Counted from the stretch's first letter, positions 1-5,209 are shown. The stretch: DNA of 6,881 nucleotides from Bordetella parapertussis (GCA_945877995.1 CAMDXD010000216.1:1-6881); one strand, 5' to 3'. The notes: a model not told the origin generated them from the sequence alone. Translations and numbers: made by a program.

Positions 1-1
1 A

Positions 2-529
2 GGCACGGTGAAGCTCGCCGACGGCGTGAGCGTCGGGCCGCACTGCGTGATCCGCAACGCGACCATCGGCGCCGGTACCCGCGTCGAAGCGTTCAGCCAT
101 ATCGACGGCGCGAGCGTCGGTGCGCGCGCGCGCATCGGCCCGTATGCACGGTTGCGTCCGGATGCGGCGCTGGCCGACGAAGTGCACATCGGCAACTTCG
201 TCGAAGTGAAGGCCAGCACCCTGGGCGCGCGCAGCAAGGCCAACCACCTCGCCTATGTCGGCGACTCGGTGGTCGGGCGCGACGTGAACATCGGCGCCGG
301 CACCATCACCTGCAACTACGACGGCGCGAACAAGCATCGCACCGTGATCGAAGACGACGTGCACATCGGGTCGGATGTGCAACTCGTCGCGCCGGTGAAG
401 GTGGGCAAGGGCAGCACCGTCGGCGCCGGTACCACGGTGTGGCAGGACGTGCCGCCCGGCGGGCTGGTGGTGAACCCGAAGCAGCAGCAGCACCGGGCGG
501 GGTGGCAGCGGCCGAAGAAGGGGAAGTAA
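2..529 (+). CDS. glmU: GlmU C-terminal acetyltransferase domain (5'-truncated by window edge)
   Basis: Bifunctional GlmU acetylates glucosamine-1-phosphate and then uridylylates it to UDP-GlcNAc, the cytoplasmic precursor of peptidoglycan and LPS. Only the C-terminal left-handed beta-helix is present: 175 codons, read in frame from base 2. The hexapeptide-repeat pattern (IGAGTR, VGARAR, IGPYAR, VGKGST) is clear. Hallmark stretches are LRPDA, GNFVEVKAS, NHLAYVGD and NIGAGTITCNYDGANKHRT, which match the acetyl-CoA and sugar-phosphate site of E. coli GlmU (its Arg333, Lys351, His363, Tyr366 and Asn377 neighbourhood). The protein ends in a basic tail, GWQRPKKGK, like E. coli GlmU. The N-terminal pyrophosphorylase domain lies outside the window. 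The GTG at base 8 is an internal valine codon, not a start. No clear hairpin terminator follows the TAA stop. Confidence 0.97.
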   Translation, partial: GTVKLADGVSVGPHCVIRNATIGAGTRVEAFSHIDGASVGARARIGPYARLRPDAALADEVHIGNFVEVKASTLGARSKANHLAYVGDSVVGRDVNIGAGTITCNYDGANKHRTVIEDDVHIGSDVQLVAPVKVGKGSTVGAGTTVWQDVPPGGLVVNPKQQQHRAGWQRPKKGK

Positions 530-555
530 CCGGGCGGAAGACGGTCATCTCGTGA

Positions 556-585
556 TTGAAGCGGGTCGAATCTTTCGGATACGAT
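556..585 (+). promoter_or_regulatory. Candidate sigma70 promoter for the 592-762 gene, leaderless arrangement
   Basis: TTGAAG (556-561) and TACGAT (580-585) are separated by 18 bp; each matches its consensus at 4 of 6 positions. The -10 ends 6 nt before the ATG at 592, so the transcript would start at or very near the start codon. No Shine-Dalgarno is needed in that case, and none is convincing (only GAGG directly against the start). The assignment rests on pattern alone. Confidence 0.45.
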
Positions 586-591
586 GAGGCC

Positions 592-762
592 ATGAAGATC
601 GCCACCGGAACCGTCGTCGCCGTCATCGCCCACGGCGACGAGCCCGCCGTGACGTTGCCGCCCGCGCTGCAGGCTGAGCTGGAAGCGGCAATCGATGAGG
701 CCGACCACGAGACAGGCGAACCGGCGGAACACTTTTTCGCGCGGCTGAAGCGCGCCGGCTGA
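592..762 (+). CDS. Small antitoxin-like protein with an apparent internal deletion
   Basis: A 56-residue acidic protein. ATG 592 is preferred over the upstream TTG at 556 because the candidate promoter occupies 556-585. The N-terminus MKIATGTVV is nearly identical to MQIATGTVI of the minus-strand protein at 5731-6003. That paralog continues with about 18 residues (DGKIVLEGVPLSEGARVT) that are missing here. The two then realign: AVIAHGDEPAVTLPP here against VVTRGADEGFALTSA there, followed by an acidic amphipathic helix. An in-frame loss of about 54 bp is therefore likely. A ParE-like reading frame starts 2 nt after its stop, so the family is inferred to be the antitoxin of a ParE-type pair. 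I do not recognise a named Pfam family with certainty. The loss probably removes part of the N-terminal DNA-binding or dimerisation region, so function is doubtful. Confidence 0.6.
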   Translation: MKIATGTVVAVIAHGDEPAVTLPPALQAELEAAIDEADHETGEPAEHFFARLKRAG

Positions 763-764
763 CC

Positions 765-863
765 TTGGCGCATCGCGTTTTCGTCCTCGCCAGAGCACGG
801 CGGGAGATTGAACACGCGATGCGGTGGTGGCGCGTCACTCGTCCTTCCGCGCCCGATGCTCAG
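765..863 (+). pseudogene. ParE/RelE-type toxin, N-terminal remnant (truncated)
   Basis: The frame opens with TTG 765, two bases after the TGA of the antitoxin-like gene, as is usual for ParE operons. It reads MAHRVFVLARARREIEHAMR followed by WWRVTRPSAPDA. This matches the first third of ParE-family toxins: a beta strand, the long helix with ARREIE, then the WWR..RP.APD turn. The normal length is about 95-105 residues. After about residue 33 the frame continues to a stop near 980 without family resemblance. The break coincides with base 860, the stop codon of the opposing HEPN gene. The beta-sheet core and C-terminal active-site residues are missing, so it cannot be an active toxin. It is read as a relic cut by arrival or rearrangement of the neighbouring module. 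Confidence 0.7.
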
Positions 864-1303
864 CCCACCTTGATCTCTGGCCGCTCCCGCTTCAACCAGT
901 CCCTTACTCGATCGCGAAGCTCACACGCGCTTGCAAGGCATTCCGCAGCGGTCGCGTCGGTGACGAGGTCGCCGGAGTAGTCGGACAGATTGCGCTGCTT
1001 GCGAAGCGCATCCAGCACGATCAAGGTGTCGCGATCGACGCCGACGCTCGCTGCAAGCGACTGTATGGCGGTCTGGTGATGTCCCGGCCTGCTGGTCATG
1101 ACCCGGTAGCCATTCGCGCCCAGCGCAAGCATGGCGAGCTGCATGATCGCCTTGTAGGCGGCATCGAACCGGTTCTCGGTGCTCAGCACGGCCAGGCGAG
1201 CGTCAGCGATGTTCCTTTCCGCGGCGGCCAGCAGCCGCGCCACCCGTGCCTCGTCGACGGGCGCCACCTCGAGGCTGATTCCCAGCAGGTTCTTCAGCGT
1301 CAT
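860..1303 (-). CDS. HEPN-domain protein (partner of MNT nucleotidyltransferase)
   Basis: A 147-residue, mostly alpha-helical protein. It has ENRFDAAYKAIMQLAMLALG at about residues 44-63, RPGHHQTAIQSL at about 72-83 and LDALRKQRNLSDYSGD at about 97-112. The last segment sits where HEPN proteins carry the RX4-6H ribonuclease motif. Here the pattern is R104-N105-L-S-D-Y109, with Tyr in place of the catalytic His, so RNase activity by the canonical mechanism is uncertain. It lies directly downstream of, and overlaps by 101 nt, the HTH-MNT gene. In HEPN/MNT pairs (HepT/MntA type) the MNT protein neutralises the HEPN toxin, in known cases by AMPylating a Tyr near the motif. Start ATG 1303 is favoured because the protein is complete from MTLKNLLGIS. 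There is no strong Shine-Dalgarno, so translation is probably coupled to the upstream gene. The stop at 860 abuts a truncated plus-strand toxin. Confidence 0.75.
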   Translation of the reverse strand: MTLKNLLGISLEVAPVDEARVARLLAAAERNIADARLAVLSTENRFDAAYKAIMQLAMLALGANGYRVMTSRPGHHQTAIQSLAASVGVDRDTLIVLDALRKQRNLSDYSGDLVTDATAAECLASACELRDRVRDWLKRERPEIKVG

Positions 1304-1877
1304 CGAATGTACCGATCAGCAACAGCCGGGGCCTGGAAAGCACGTCGATGAGGAATGGATCCTCCTTGCGCATCGACGCGAACTCGCTGCGTGACATCAC
1401 CTTCGGGTTCACCTCGCGCCCCAGGATCCCCTGGGCAGGATGAAGCGCACGCACTACCTCACGAAAGCCCGCGCTGCCCACGATCATCACGTCGACATCG
1501 CTGTTGGCAGTCTCGTGGCCCTGCGCAACCGACCCGAACACGAAGGCCAACGATATCCCGTCAAGCGGCGCCAACGCCTCGACCAGAACGTCCGCAAGAC
1601 CGGATGTCTTCCGCAGGATGCCCGCCAGCTCCGGGTAAACCGCAGCGGTCGTATCGGCGCTGTAGACCTGCTGGTTTCCGCGCTTCTCGCGTCTCAGCAG
1701 GCCCACGTCGGCAAGCTTGCCCAGTTCGCGCGTGATCGTCCCCGGCGATAAACCGGTCCTGCGAGCGATTTCCCGTCCGTGCAGGGCCAGGTCCGGCTTC
1801 AGCAGCAGCAGGCCGAGCACGCGACGGCGGTATTCCGGGAAAAGGAGGGTGGCGATGGAATGCTGCATGATCGGCAT
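1203..1877 (-). CDS. HTH-MNT nucleotidyltransferase (antitoxin/regulator of HEPN pair)
   Basis: A 224-residue protein from ATG 1877; ATG 1868 is an alternative start. Residues 5-75 form a winged HTH of ArsR/MarR type (LHGREIARRTGLSPGTITR, then LADVGLLRREKRGNQQVY). Residues 108-190 form a minimal nucleotidyltransferase: FGSVAQG, then D127 and D129 in SDVDVMIVG, an exact GSX10DXD motif (G115, S116). The catalytic metal site is therefore intact. In MntA-type antitoxins this motif transfers AMP to the HEPN partner, and the fused HTH suggests autoregulation through the palindrome at 1881-1901. Residues from about 190 onward (the Arg/Gly-rich tail) are read out of frame over the first 101 nt of the HEPN gene and do not look like MNT sequence. 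This could be a genuine overlap or a frameshift that removed an earlier stop. Confidence 0.82.
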   Translation of the reverse strand: MPIMQHSIATLLFPEYRRRVLGLLLLKPDLALHGREIARRTGLSPGTITRELGKLADVGLLRREKRGNQQVYSADTTAAVYPELAGILRKTSGLADVLVEALAPLDGISLAFVFGSVAQGHETANSDVDVMIVGSAGFREVVRALHPAQGILGREVNPKVMSRSEFASMRKEDPFLIDVLSRPRLLLIGTFDDAEEPAGNQPRGGARRRGTGGAAAGRRGKEHR

Positions 1878-1879
1878 CG

Positions 1880-1908
1880 ATTGTCGCCTTATCGGCGACA
1901 ACCGGCAA
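1880..1908 (-). promoter_or_regulatory. Candidate promoter of the HTH-MNT/HEPN operon
   Basis: On the minus strand TTGCCG (1903-1908) and GACAAT (1880-1885) are exactly 17 bp apart. The spacer is filled by the palindrome at 1881-1901. The -10 ends only 2 nt before ATG 1877, so transcription would start around that codon. Either the mRNA is leaderless or the real start is ATG 1868 (MQHSIATLL). Support is pattern-based only. Confidence 0.4.
1881..1901. promoter_or_regulatory. Perfect palindrome, probable autoregulatory operator
   Basis: The arms TTGTCGCC (1881-1888) and GGCGACAA (1894-1901) are perfectly complementary around a 5-base centre (TTATC). The site ends 3 bases upstream of the HTH-MNT start codon and covers the spacer and -10 of its candidate promoter. 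A winged-HTH dimer binds this kind of sequence, and the adjacent gene encodes one. Self-repression is therefore the simplest reading. Confidence 0.65.
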
Positions 1909-1914
1909 GGATGA

Positions 1915-2028
1915 ATGCGATGGTGTGCGCGCGATGTCCTCGCGCACCTGCTGCGCAATGCGCGAGCTATCATCGAAGTACACGCAGCGGAGATCGAAGA
2001 TGCCTGGCGCCGGCATTTCAAGGGTTGA
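1915..2028 (+). pseudogene. Possible DUF4160 C-terminal remnant upstream of DUF2442
   Basis: A 37-codon frame (ATG 1915, TGA 2026-2028) overlaps the start of the DUF2442 gene by 29 nt. Its last 23 residues, ARAIIEVHAAEIEDAWRRHF followed by KG, resemble the C-terminal helix of DUF4160 proteins (pattern: LRRI..IV.EH..EI.EAW...F). DUF4160 genes are commonly located immediately upstream of DUF2442. The usual N-terminal part (about 55-60 residues with the HEPPH.H-type motif) is absent. The upstream part of the frame (1931-1953) is instead identical to the antisense of the Bug gene 3' end. I read this as a partner gene truncated at that repeat. A chance open frame is the alternative. Confidence 0.4.
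1931..1953. repeat. 23-bp direct repeat, left copy
   Basis: These 23 bases are identical to 2347-2369. On the minus strand both copies encode AQQVREDIA-type residues in the same reading phase (IAQQVREDIA here, FAQQVREDIA in the Bug protein C-terminus), with one or two mismatches just outside. The left copy is therefore best explained as a detached fragment of a Bug-gene 3' end. The two copies flank the DUF4160-stub/DUF2442 segment. Confidence 0.85.
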
Positions 2029-2248
2029 ACTCACCAACGTCTCGAGTCACGGACTCTGGCTCATGATCGACGACGAGGAGCTTGCCTTGCCGTTCGATCA
2101 GTTCCCCTGGTTTCGCGACGCCACCATCGCGCAGTTGTCGGTGATCGAACGTCCTACCCCCGACCACCTGCACTGGCCACTGCTGGACGTCGACCTCACG
2201 GTGCCGTCGATTCGCGACCCGGCGGTGTGGCCCTTGGTTGCTCGGTAG
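2000..2248 (+). CDS. DUF2442 domain protein
   Basis: An 82-residue protein of unknown function. ELTNVSSHGLWLMIDDEELA, then PFDQFPWFRDATIAQL, and finally HLHWPLLDVDLTVPSIRDP and WPLVAR give the full DUF2442 pattern: a small beta-rich fold with FPWF..A and LDVDL signatures. Start ATG 2000 gives the normal family length, and no good Shine-Dalgarno precedes it. DUF2442 genes usually sit beside DUF4160 genes and are suspected to form toxin-antitoxin-like or regulatory pairs, but no biochemical role is established to my knowledge. Here the partner appears truncated (1915-2028). The gene runs convergently into the Bug receptor gene, with 52 nt between stops. A second, distant DUF2442 member is at 5480-5734. 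Confidence 0.85.
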   Translation: MPGAGISRVELTNVSSHGLWLMIDDEELALPFDQFPWFRDATIAQLSVIERPTPDHLHWPLLDVDLTVPSIRDPAVWPLVAR

Positions 2249-2300
2249 GGTCCATCACCGCTGGTCAGGCGCTTCAGCACATGCGCCCGAAGAACCTCGC

Positions 2301-3329
2301 TCACTCCGCCTTGATCCCCGCCTCCCGCGCGATCTTGGTGAACCGGGCGATGTCCTCGCGCACCTGCTGTGCGAACTGTTCCGGTGTGCTGCCGATTACC
2401 TGGAAGCCCGCCTTCAGCAGCGGCTCGCGGATCTCCGGCAACTGCAGCGCGCGCACGCCCTCGCGGTGCGTCGCATCGACGATCGCCTTCGGCGTACCCG
2501 CCGGCAGGAACAGCCCGAACCACGCGCTCGCGGTATAGCCCGGCAGTCCCGCTTCTGCGAAGGTCGGTATCTCCGGTGCGATCGCGATGCGCTGCGTCGA
2601 GCCGATCGCCAGTGCGCGCAGCCGGCCGCTGCGCAGGTGGGGCAGGGTCGACTGCGGCGCGTCGAGCCCGGCCATCACCTCGCCCGACAGCAGCGCGGTG
2701 GCCGCCGGGGCGCTGCCCTTGTACGGCACATGGTTCATGCGCATCCCGACCATCGCGTTCAGCGCTTCGGTCGCGAAGTGCGGATAGCTGCCGACGCCGA
2801 AGCTCGCATAGGTGATCTCGCCCGGGCGCTTGCGTGCGAGCGCGATCAGTTCCTTCACCGACTTCACCGGCAGCGACGGATGCACGAACAGTGCGAACGG
2901 TGCATCGGCCAGGTTGGTGACCGGGATCAGGTCGCGGAGCGCGTCATAGGGCAGCTTCGCGTACAACGCCGACGACGTGGCGACATGGCCGACCGCGCCG
3001 AACAGCATCGTGTAGCCGTCGGCCGGCGCGCGCACGACGAAGTCCACGCCGATGGTGCCGGCCGCGCCCGGGCGGTTCTCGATCACGAACGGCTGGCGCA
3101 GCTGCTCGGCCATCTTCTGCATGATCGGCCGCGCGACGAAGTCGGGGTTGCCACCAGCCGGCGTCGGGATGATGATGCGCACGGGCTTCGACGGCCAGGC
3201 GGTCGCGGCAACTTGCGCGGCCGCCGGTGTGGCGACGCCCGCGAACAGCAGCGCGATGCCGGCCAGGCCGATGCCGAGGCGCAGGGCGGCAGGCGGCATG
3301 GGGAATGTCCGGGGCAGCGTATATTTCAT
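2301..3329 (-). CDS. Bug-family (TctC-type) periplasmic solute-binding receptor
   Basis: A 342-residue tripartite tricarboxylate transporter receptor homologue, expected in the periplasm. Such proteins bind small carboxylates or related ligands and deliver them to TctAB permeases or act in sensing. The signal peptide covers residues 1-38 (hydrophobic LGIGLAGIALLFAGVA, AAA cleavage box before QV). The mature part begins WPSKPVRIIIPTPAGGNPDF, followed by QPFVIENRPGAAGTIG, DGYTMLFG, and later LPGYTASAWFGLFLPAGTP. All are standard Bug signatures, and the length is normal. ATG 3329 is chosen because a GGAGGAG Shine-Dalgarno (3336-3342) precedes it at ideal spacing; the longer frame to 3404 would include it. 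The ligand is unknown. No TctA or TctB permease gene is present, which is usual for orphan Bug receptors. It diverges from the hydrolase gene, suggesting a shared substrate. Confidence 0.93.
   Translation of the reverse strand: MKYTLPRTFPMPPAALRLGIGLAGIALLFAGVATPAAAQVAATAWPSKPVRIIIPTPAGGNPDFVARPIMQKMAEQLRQPFVIENRPGAAGTIGVDFVVRAPADGYTMLFGAVGHVATSSALYAKLPYDALRDLIPVTNLADAPFALFVHPSLPVKSVKELIALARKRPGEITYASFGVGSYPHFATEALNAMVGMRMNHVPYKGSAPAATALLSGEVMAGLDAPQSTLPHLRSGRLRALAIGSTQRIAIAPEIPTFAEAGLPGYTASAWFGLFLPAGTPKAIVDATHREGVRALQLPEIREPLLKAGFQVIGSTPEQFAQQVREDIARFTKIAREAGIKAE
2347..2369. repeat. 23-bp direct repeat, right copy (inside Bug gene 3' end)
   Basis: Identical to 1931-1953. Here it is part of intact coding sequence for the Bug C-terminus (AQQVREDIA), so this is the ancestral copy. 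The distance between repeat starts is 416 bp. Confidence 0.85.
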
Positions 3330-3402
3330 CGAGGTCTCCTCCAGCTTTTCTTGTAGTGCCGCCATCATAAACGACGACAACATCGCGACGGAGGAGTAAC
3401 CC
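3330..3402. promoter_or_regulatory. Divergent intergenic region, Bug receptor / hydrolase
   Basis: These 73 bp hold all 5' signals of both divergent genes. Each has a strong Shine-Dalgarno: GGAGGAG at 3336-3342 on the minus strand and GGAGGAG at 3390-3396 on the plus strand. Only about 45 bp remain between them for back-to-back promoters. AT-richer bases around 3345-3375 (including CATCATAAAC and, on the other strand, TATGAT) are the likely -10 region, but I could not fix matching -35 boxes with confidence. No regulator gene is adjacent. Confidence 0.55.
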
Positions 3403-4464
3403 ATGACACGGGCGCGAGTGGATGAGGTGATCGGTCAGGGCATGCATCGTTTCCTGGGCGACGGCGTGCATTACCGGGACCTGCTCGACATCCGGGCGGC
3501 GATGGACGACTGGTCGCAGTGGTGCACGGTATGGTCGCAATTCGGCGACGCCGCCGAGCAGCGCGGCCAAAGCGCCGAGGAACAGGGGCACATCCGCACC
3601 GCTGCGCGCGAATACGCCCGCGCCGCGCTCTACTTCCACTACGCGCAGAACCTGTACTACGACGACCCGCAGCTCAAGCGCACCGTGCACGACCGCAAGG
3701 TCGCGGTGTTCGCGCGCGCCGCGCCGATGCTCTCGCCACCGCTGCAGCCGGTGAGCATCCCGTTCGACGGCATCGAGATGCCGGCCTACCTGCGGTTGCC
3801 CGAGGGCCGGAAGGACGGATCGAAGCCGCCCTGCGTGATCCTGCTCGGCGGCCTCGACACCACCAAGGAAGACTACCAGGTGGTCAACGATCTCTGCGTC
3901 GAGCGCGGGCTGGCGACGCTCGCATTCGACGGCCCCGGCCAGGGCGAGACGCTGTTCCGCATGCCCTGGCGGCGCGACTTCGAGCAGTGCGTGATCGCGG
4001 TGCTCGACTTCCTCGAGCAGTGCCCGCAGATCGACGCCGGGCGCATCGGCATCATCGGCCGCAGCACCGGCGGCTACTACGCACCGAAGGCCGCGTCGAT
4101 GGACACGCGCATCCGCGCCGCGGTGGCCTGGGGCGCGATGTACCACCTGCGCAACCTCGCGAGCATCCCGCGCGCGACGCTGGACGGCTTCGTCTACGTC
4201 AGCGGCTCGCGCTCGGTGGAGGAGGCGCGCACGTTCTTCGAGTGCATCGACCTCGAGGGCGCGGCGGCGAAGATCCGCTGCCCGCTGATGATCGTGCATG
4301 GCGGGCTCGACACCATCACCCCGATGGAGAACGCCACCCGGATGGCAGCCGAGGCGGGCGGCCCGGTGGAGACGCTGATCTGGGAGGACAGCGGGCACTG
4401 CTGCCACGACCGCTCGCACATCGTGCGGCCGGCGATGGCGGATTTCATGTGCAGGTGGTTGTAG
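3403..4464 (+). CDS. Alpha/beta-hydrolase, FrsA/2,6-dihydroxypseudooxynicotine-hydrolase-like
   Basis: A 353-residue cytoplasmic hydrolase without a signal peptide. Residues 1-115 are a helical N-terminal region. The alpha/beta core follows: oxyanion-hole segment LLGGLDTTKED (147-157), strand TLAFDGPGQGET (172-183), nucleophile elbow GRSTGG with Ser221, acid Asp303 in HGGLDTITP, and catalytic His332 in DSGHCCHD. The full triad is present. The two-domain layout and the GLD.TKE and DGPGQGE motifs match the family containing Arthrobacter 2,6-dihydroxypseudooxynicotine hydrolase (a C-C bond hydrolase) and FrsA-like esterases, also in length. The substrate cannot be read from the sequence, and C-C hydrolase versus esterase remains open. 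ATG 3403 follows GGAGGAG at good spacing. The gene diverges from the Bug receptor gene, suggesting uptake or sensing plus breakdown of one organic acid or amide-like compound. Confidence 0.88.
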   Translation: MTRARVDEVIGQGMHRFLGDGVHYRDLLDIRAAMDDWSQWCTVWSQFGDAAEQRGQSAEEQGHIRTAAREYARAALYFHYAQNLYYDDPQLKRTVHDRKVAVFARAAPMLSPPLQPVSIPFDGIEMPAYLRLPEGRKDGSKPPCVILLGGLDTTKEDYQVVNDLCVERGLATLAFDGPGQGETLFRMPWRRDFEQCVIAVLDFLEQCPQIDAGRIGIIGRSTGGYYAPKAASMDTRIRAAVAWGAMYHLRNLASIPRATLDGFVYVSGSRSVEEARTFFECIDLEGAAAKIRCPLMIVHGGLDTITPMENATRMAAEAGGPVETLIWEDSGHCCHDRSHIVRPAMADFMCRWL

Positions 4465-4479
4465 CGCCTTCATCCCCGA

Positions 4480-4566
4480 ATTAGCATCGATCCGGTAATC
4501 CTCGCGGCAGTCTGTCAGCGGCACCACATCCGCCGGCTGTCGTTGTTCGGCTCTGCGCTGAAGGGC
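4480..4566 (+). pseudogene. Minimal nucleotidyltransferase (MNT) N-terminal stub
   Basis: In the same frame as the hydrolase, 15 nt after its stop, the sequence reads ISIDPVILAAVCQRHHIRRL followed by SLFGSALKG. This is the N-terminus of stand-alone MNT proteins: a helix ending in CxRHxIRRL, then the LFGSALxG nucleotide-binding turn. It stops right after FGS..KG, before the DxD metal-binding residues. No ATG is present; the first codon would be ATT 4480. The resemblance ends within a few bases of 4573, the stop codon of the opposing ParE gene. It is a dead fragment, unrelated in sequence to the HTH-MNT gene at 1203-1877. Confidence 0.65.
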
Positions 4567-4572
4567 ACTGCT

Positions 4573-4869
4573 TCAATCGCCTCCCCGGCCGCGCCAGTAA
4601 CCTGGACGTCGGCTGTGATGGGCGACCGCTTCGACGCGCAAATGGTCGGAGCCGACGGAGTACACAAGATTGAACGGGAAGCGCCTGAGAGAGAACTCCC
4701 GCAACGCCAGATCGACTGCGCGGCCGGCGGCCGGCTGGTCGAGCAGGAGCGTCGCCGCACGTAAGACTTCCGCTTCGAATCGGACGCCCAGCCCCGGCAC
4801 CCGGCTTTCGTAGTAGACCGCAGCCTCGATCAGTTCCCGCTCCGCCTCCGGGTGGAACTCCAGCCTCAC
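4573..4869 (-). CDS. ParE/RelE-family toxin
   Basis: A 98-residue toxin-like protein. MRLEFHPEAERELIEAAVYY is the first strand and helix. LRRFPFNLVYSV and LRVEAVAHHSRRPGYW form the C-terminal sheet with the family's R-FPF-LVY and A-AH-RRPGYW signatures. The length is normal and no key element is missing. Family members act on gyrase (ParE) or ribosome-bound mRNA (RelE); which applies here is not visible. The start is GTG 4869, whose GTGA overlaps the TGA of the upstream antitoxin by 4 nt, giving strict translational coupling. The 3' end abuts the truncated MNT stub on the opposite strand. Confidence 0.9.
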   Translation of the reverse strand: MRLEFHPEAERELIEAAVYYESRVPGLGVRFEAEVLRAATLLLDQPAAGRAVDLALREFSLRRFPFNLVYSVGSDHLRVEAVAHHSRRPGYWRGRGGD

Positions 4870-5099
4870 CCGCCGAGCCGCGCCCGGAGGTTGGCGAACA
4901 CCCGCTCCGCCGGCACAGGCTCGACACGCCCGTTCAGCACGTCCTGGCGGCGGCGCGATGCCTCTTCAAGCCAGGCCTCTCGCACGCCGGCCTCGGGCGG
5001 CCCGTCGAGTTCGGCGATAAGCGACCCTAGAAGATCCGCCTTCTCTTCGCTGTTGAGCAACCGGATCTGATCGGCGATGGCCGAAACGACAGCGGACAT
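4866..5099 (-). CDS. ParE-partner antitoxin, addiction-module component (TIGR02574-like)
   Basis: A 77-residue antitoxin. It has an N-terminal helical region (IADQIRLLNSEEKADLLGSL), the LIAELDGPPEAGVREAW hinge, and the WLEEASRRRQDVLNGRVEPV then PAERVFANLRARL C-terminus. These follow the 'unstable antitoxin' addiction-module pattern (L...E...L..SL, W..E...R...L..G....P....F..LR). ATG 5099 fits the usual family length, and AGGG-rich sequence (GGGGTAGGGAA) lies just upstream as ribosome-binding site. It is expected to bind and neutralise the downstream ParE and to be degraded by proteases. These short antitoxins usually lack a recognisable DNA-binding domain. No clear operator palindrome was seen upstream. 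This pair looks complete and functional. Confidence 0.9.
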   Translation of the reverse strand: MSAVVSAIADQIRLLNSEEKADLLGSLIAELDGPPEAGVREAWLEEASRRRQDVLNGRVEPVPAERVFANLRARLGG

Positions 5100-5144
5100 T
5101 TCCCTACCCCTGAGTGATGATCGATGGACCAACCGACAAGCATC

Positions 5145-5209
5145 GTGCCACGCCTCTCCCGCAGGCGCCATCATCGATAGCCATGCCAAAACCCCCGAAA
5201 CTCCCCGCC
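5145..5209 (+). repeat. Diverged copy of the glmS promoter/leader region
   Basis: Aligned without gaps to 6687-6751, about 46 of 65 positions match by hand count. Shared elements are TGCCA, an 18-bp spacer ending CAGGCGC, a -10-like YATCAT (5169-5174), 8 nt, ATG (5183) and codons for M-x-x-P-P-K-L-P. Here a 15-codon frame (5183-5230) follows. The similarity stops where the ParE stub begins on the other strand. It looks like an old duplicate of the glmS upstream region; promoter activity is possible but unproven. Confidence 0.55.

Noticed and set aside
306..815. Minus-strand frames opposite the glmU 3' end and the antitoxin-like gene
   Set aside because: They cross the glmU stop and two plus-strand genes, and have biased composition without any domain.
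1561..2037. 158-codon minus-strand frame containing AQQVREDIA
   Set aside because: Only the 23-bp repeat resembles a Bug protein; the rest is an out-of-frame reading of the HTH-MNT gene.
2238..3356. 372-codon open frame on the plus strand opposite the Bug receptor gene
   Set aside because: Arg- and Gln-rich low-complexity translation, no motif, fully antisense to a convincing receptor gene with signal peptide and Shine-Dalgarno.
3519..4484. 321-codon plus-strand frame inside the hydrolase gene
   Set aside because: Out-of-frame reading of the hydrolase; Arg/Ala/Pro-rich shadow with no family features.
2944..4527. 527-codon open frame on the minus strand opposite the hydrolase
   Set aside because: It is antisense to a clear alpha/beta-hydrolase with a full catalytic triad. 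Its composition (Arg/Ala/His/Val-rich, no domain pattern) is that of a GC-rich shadow frame.
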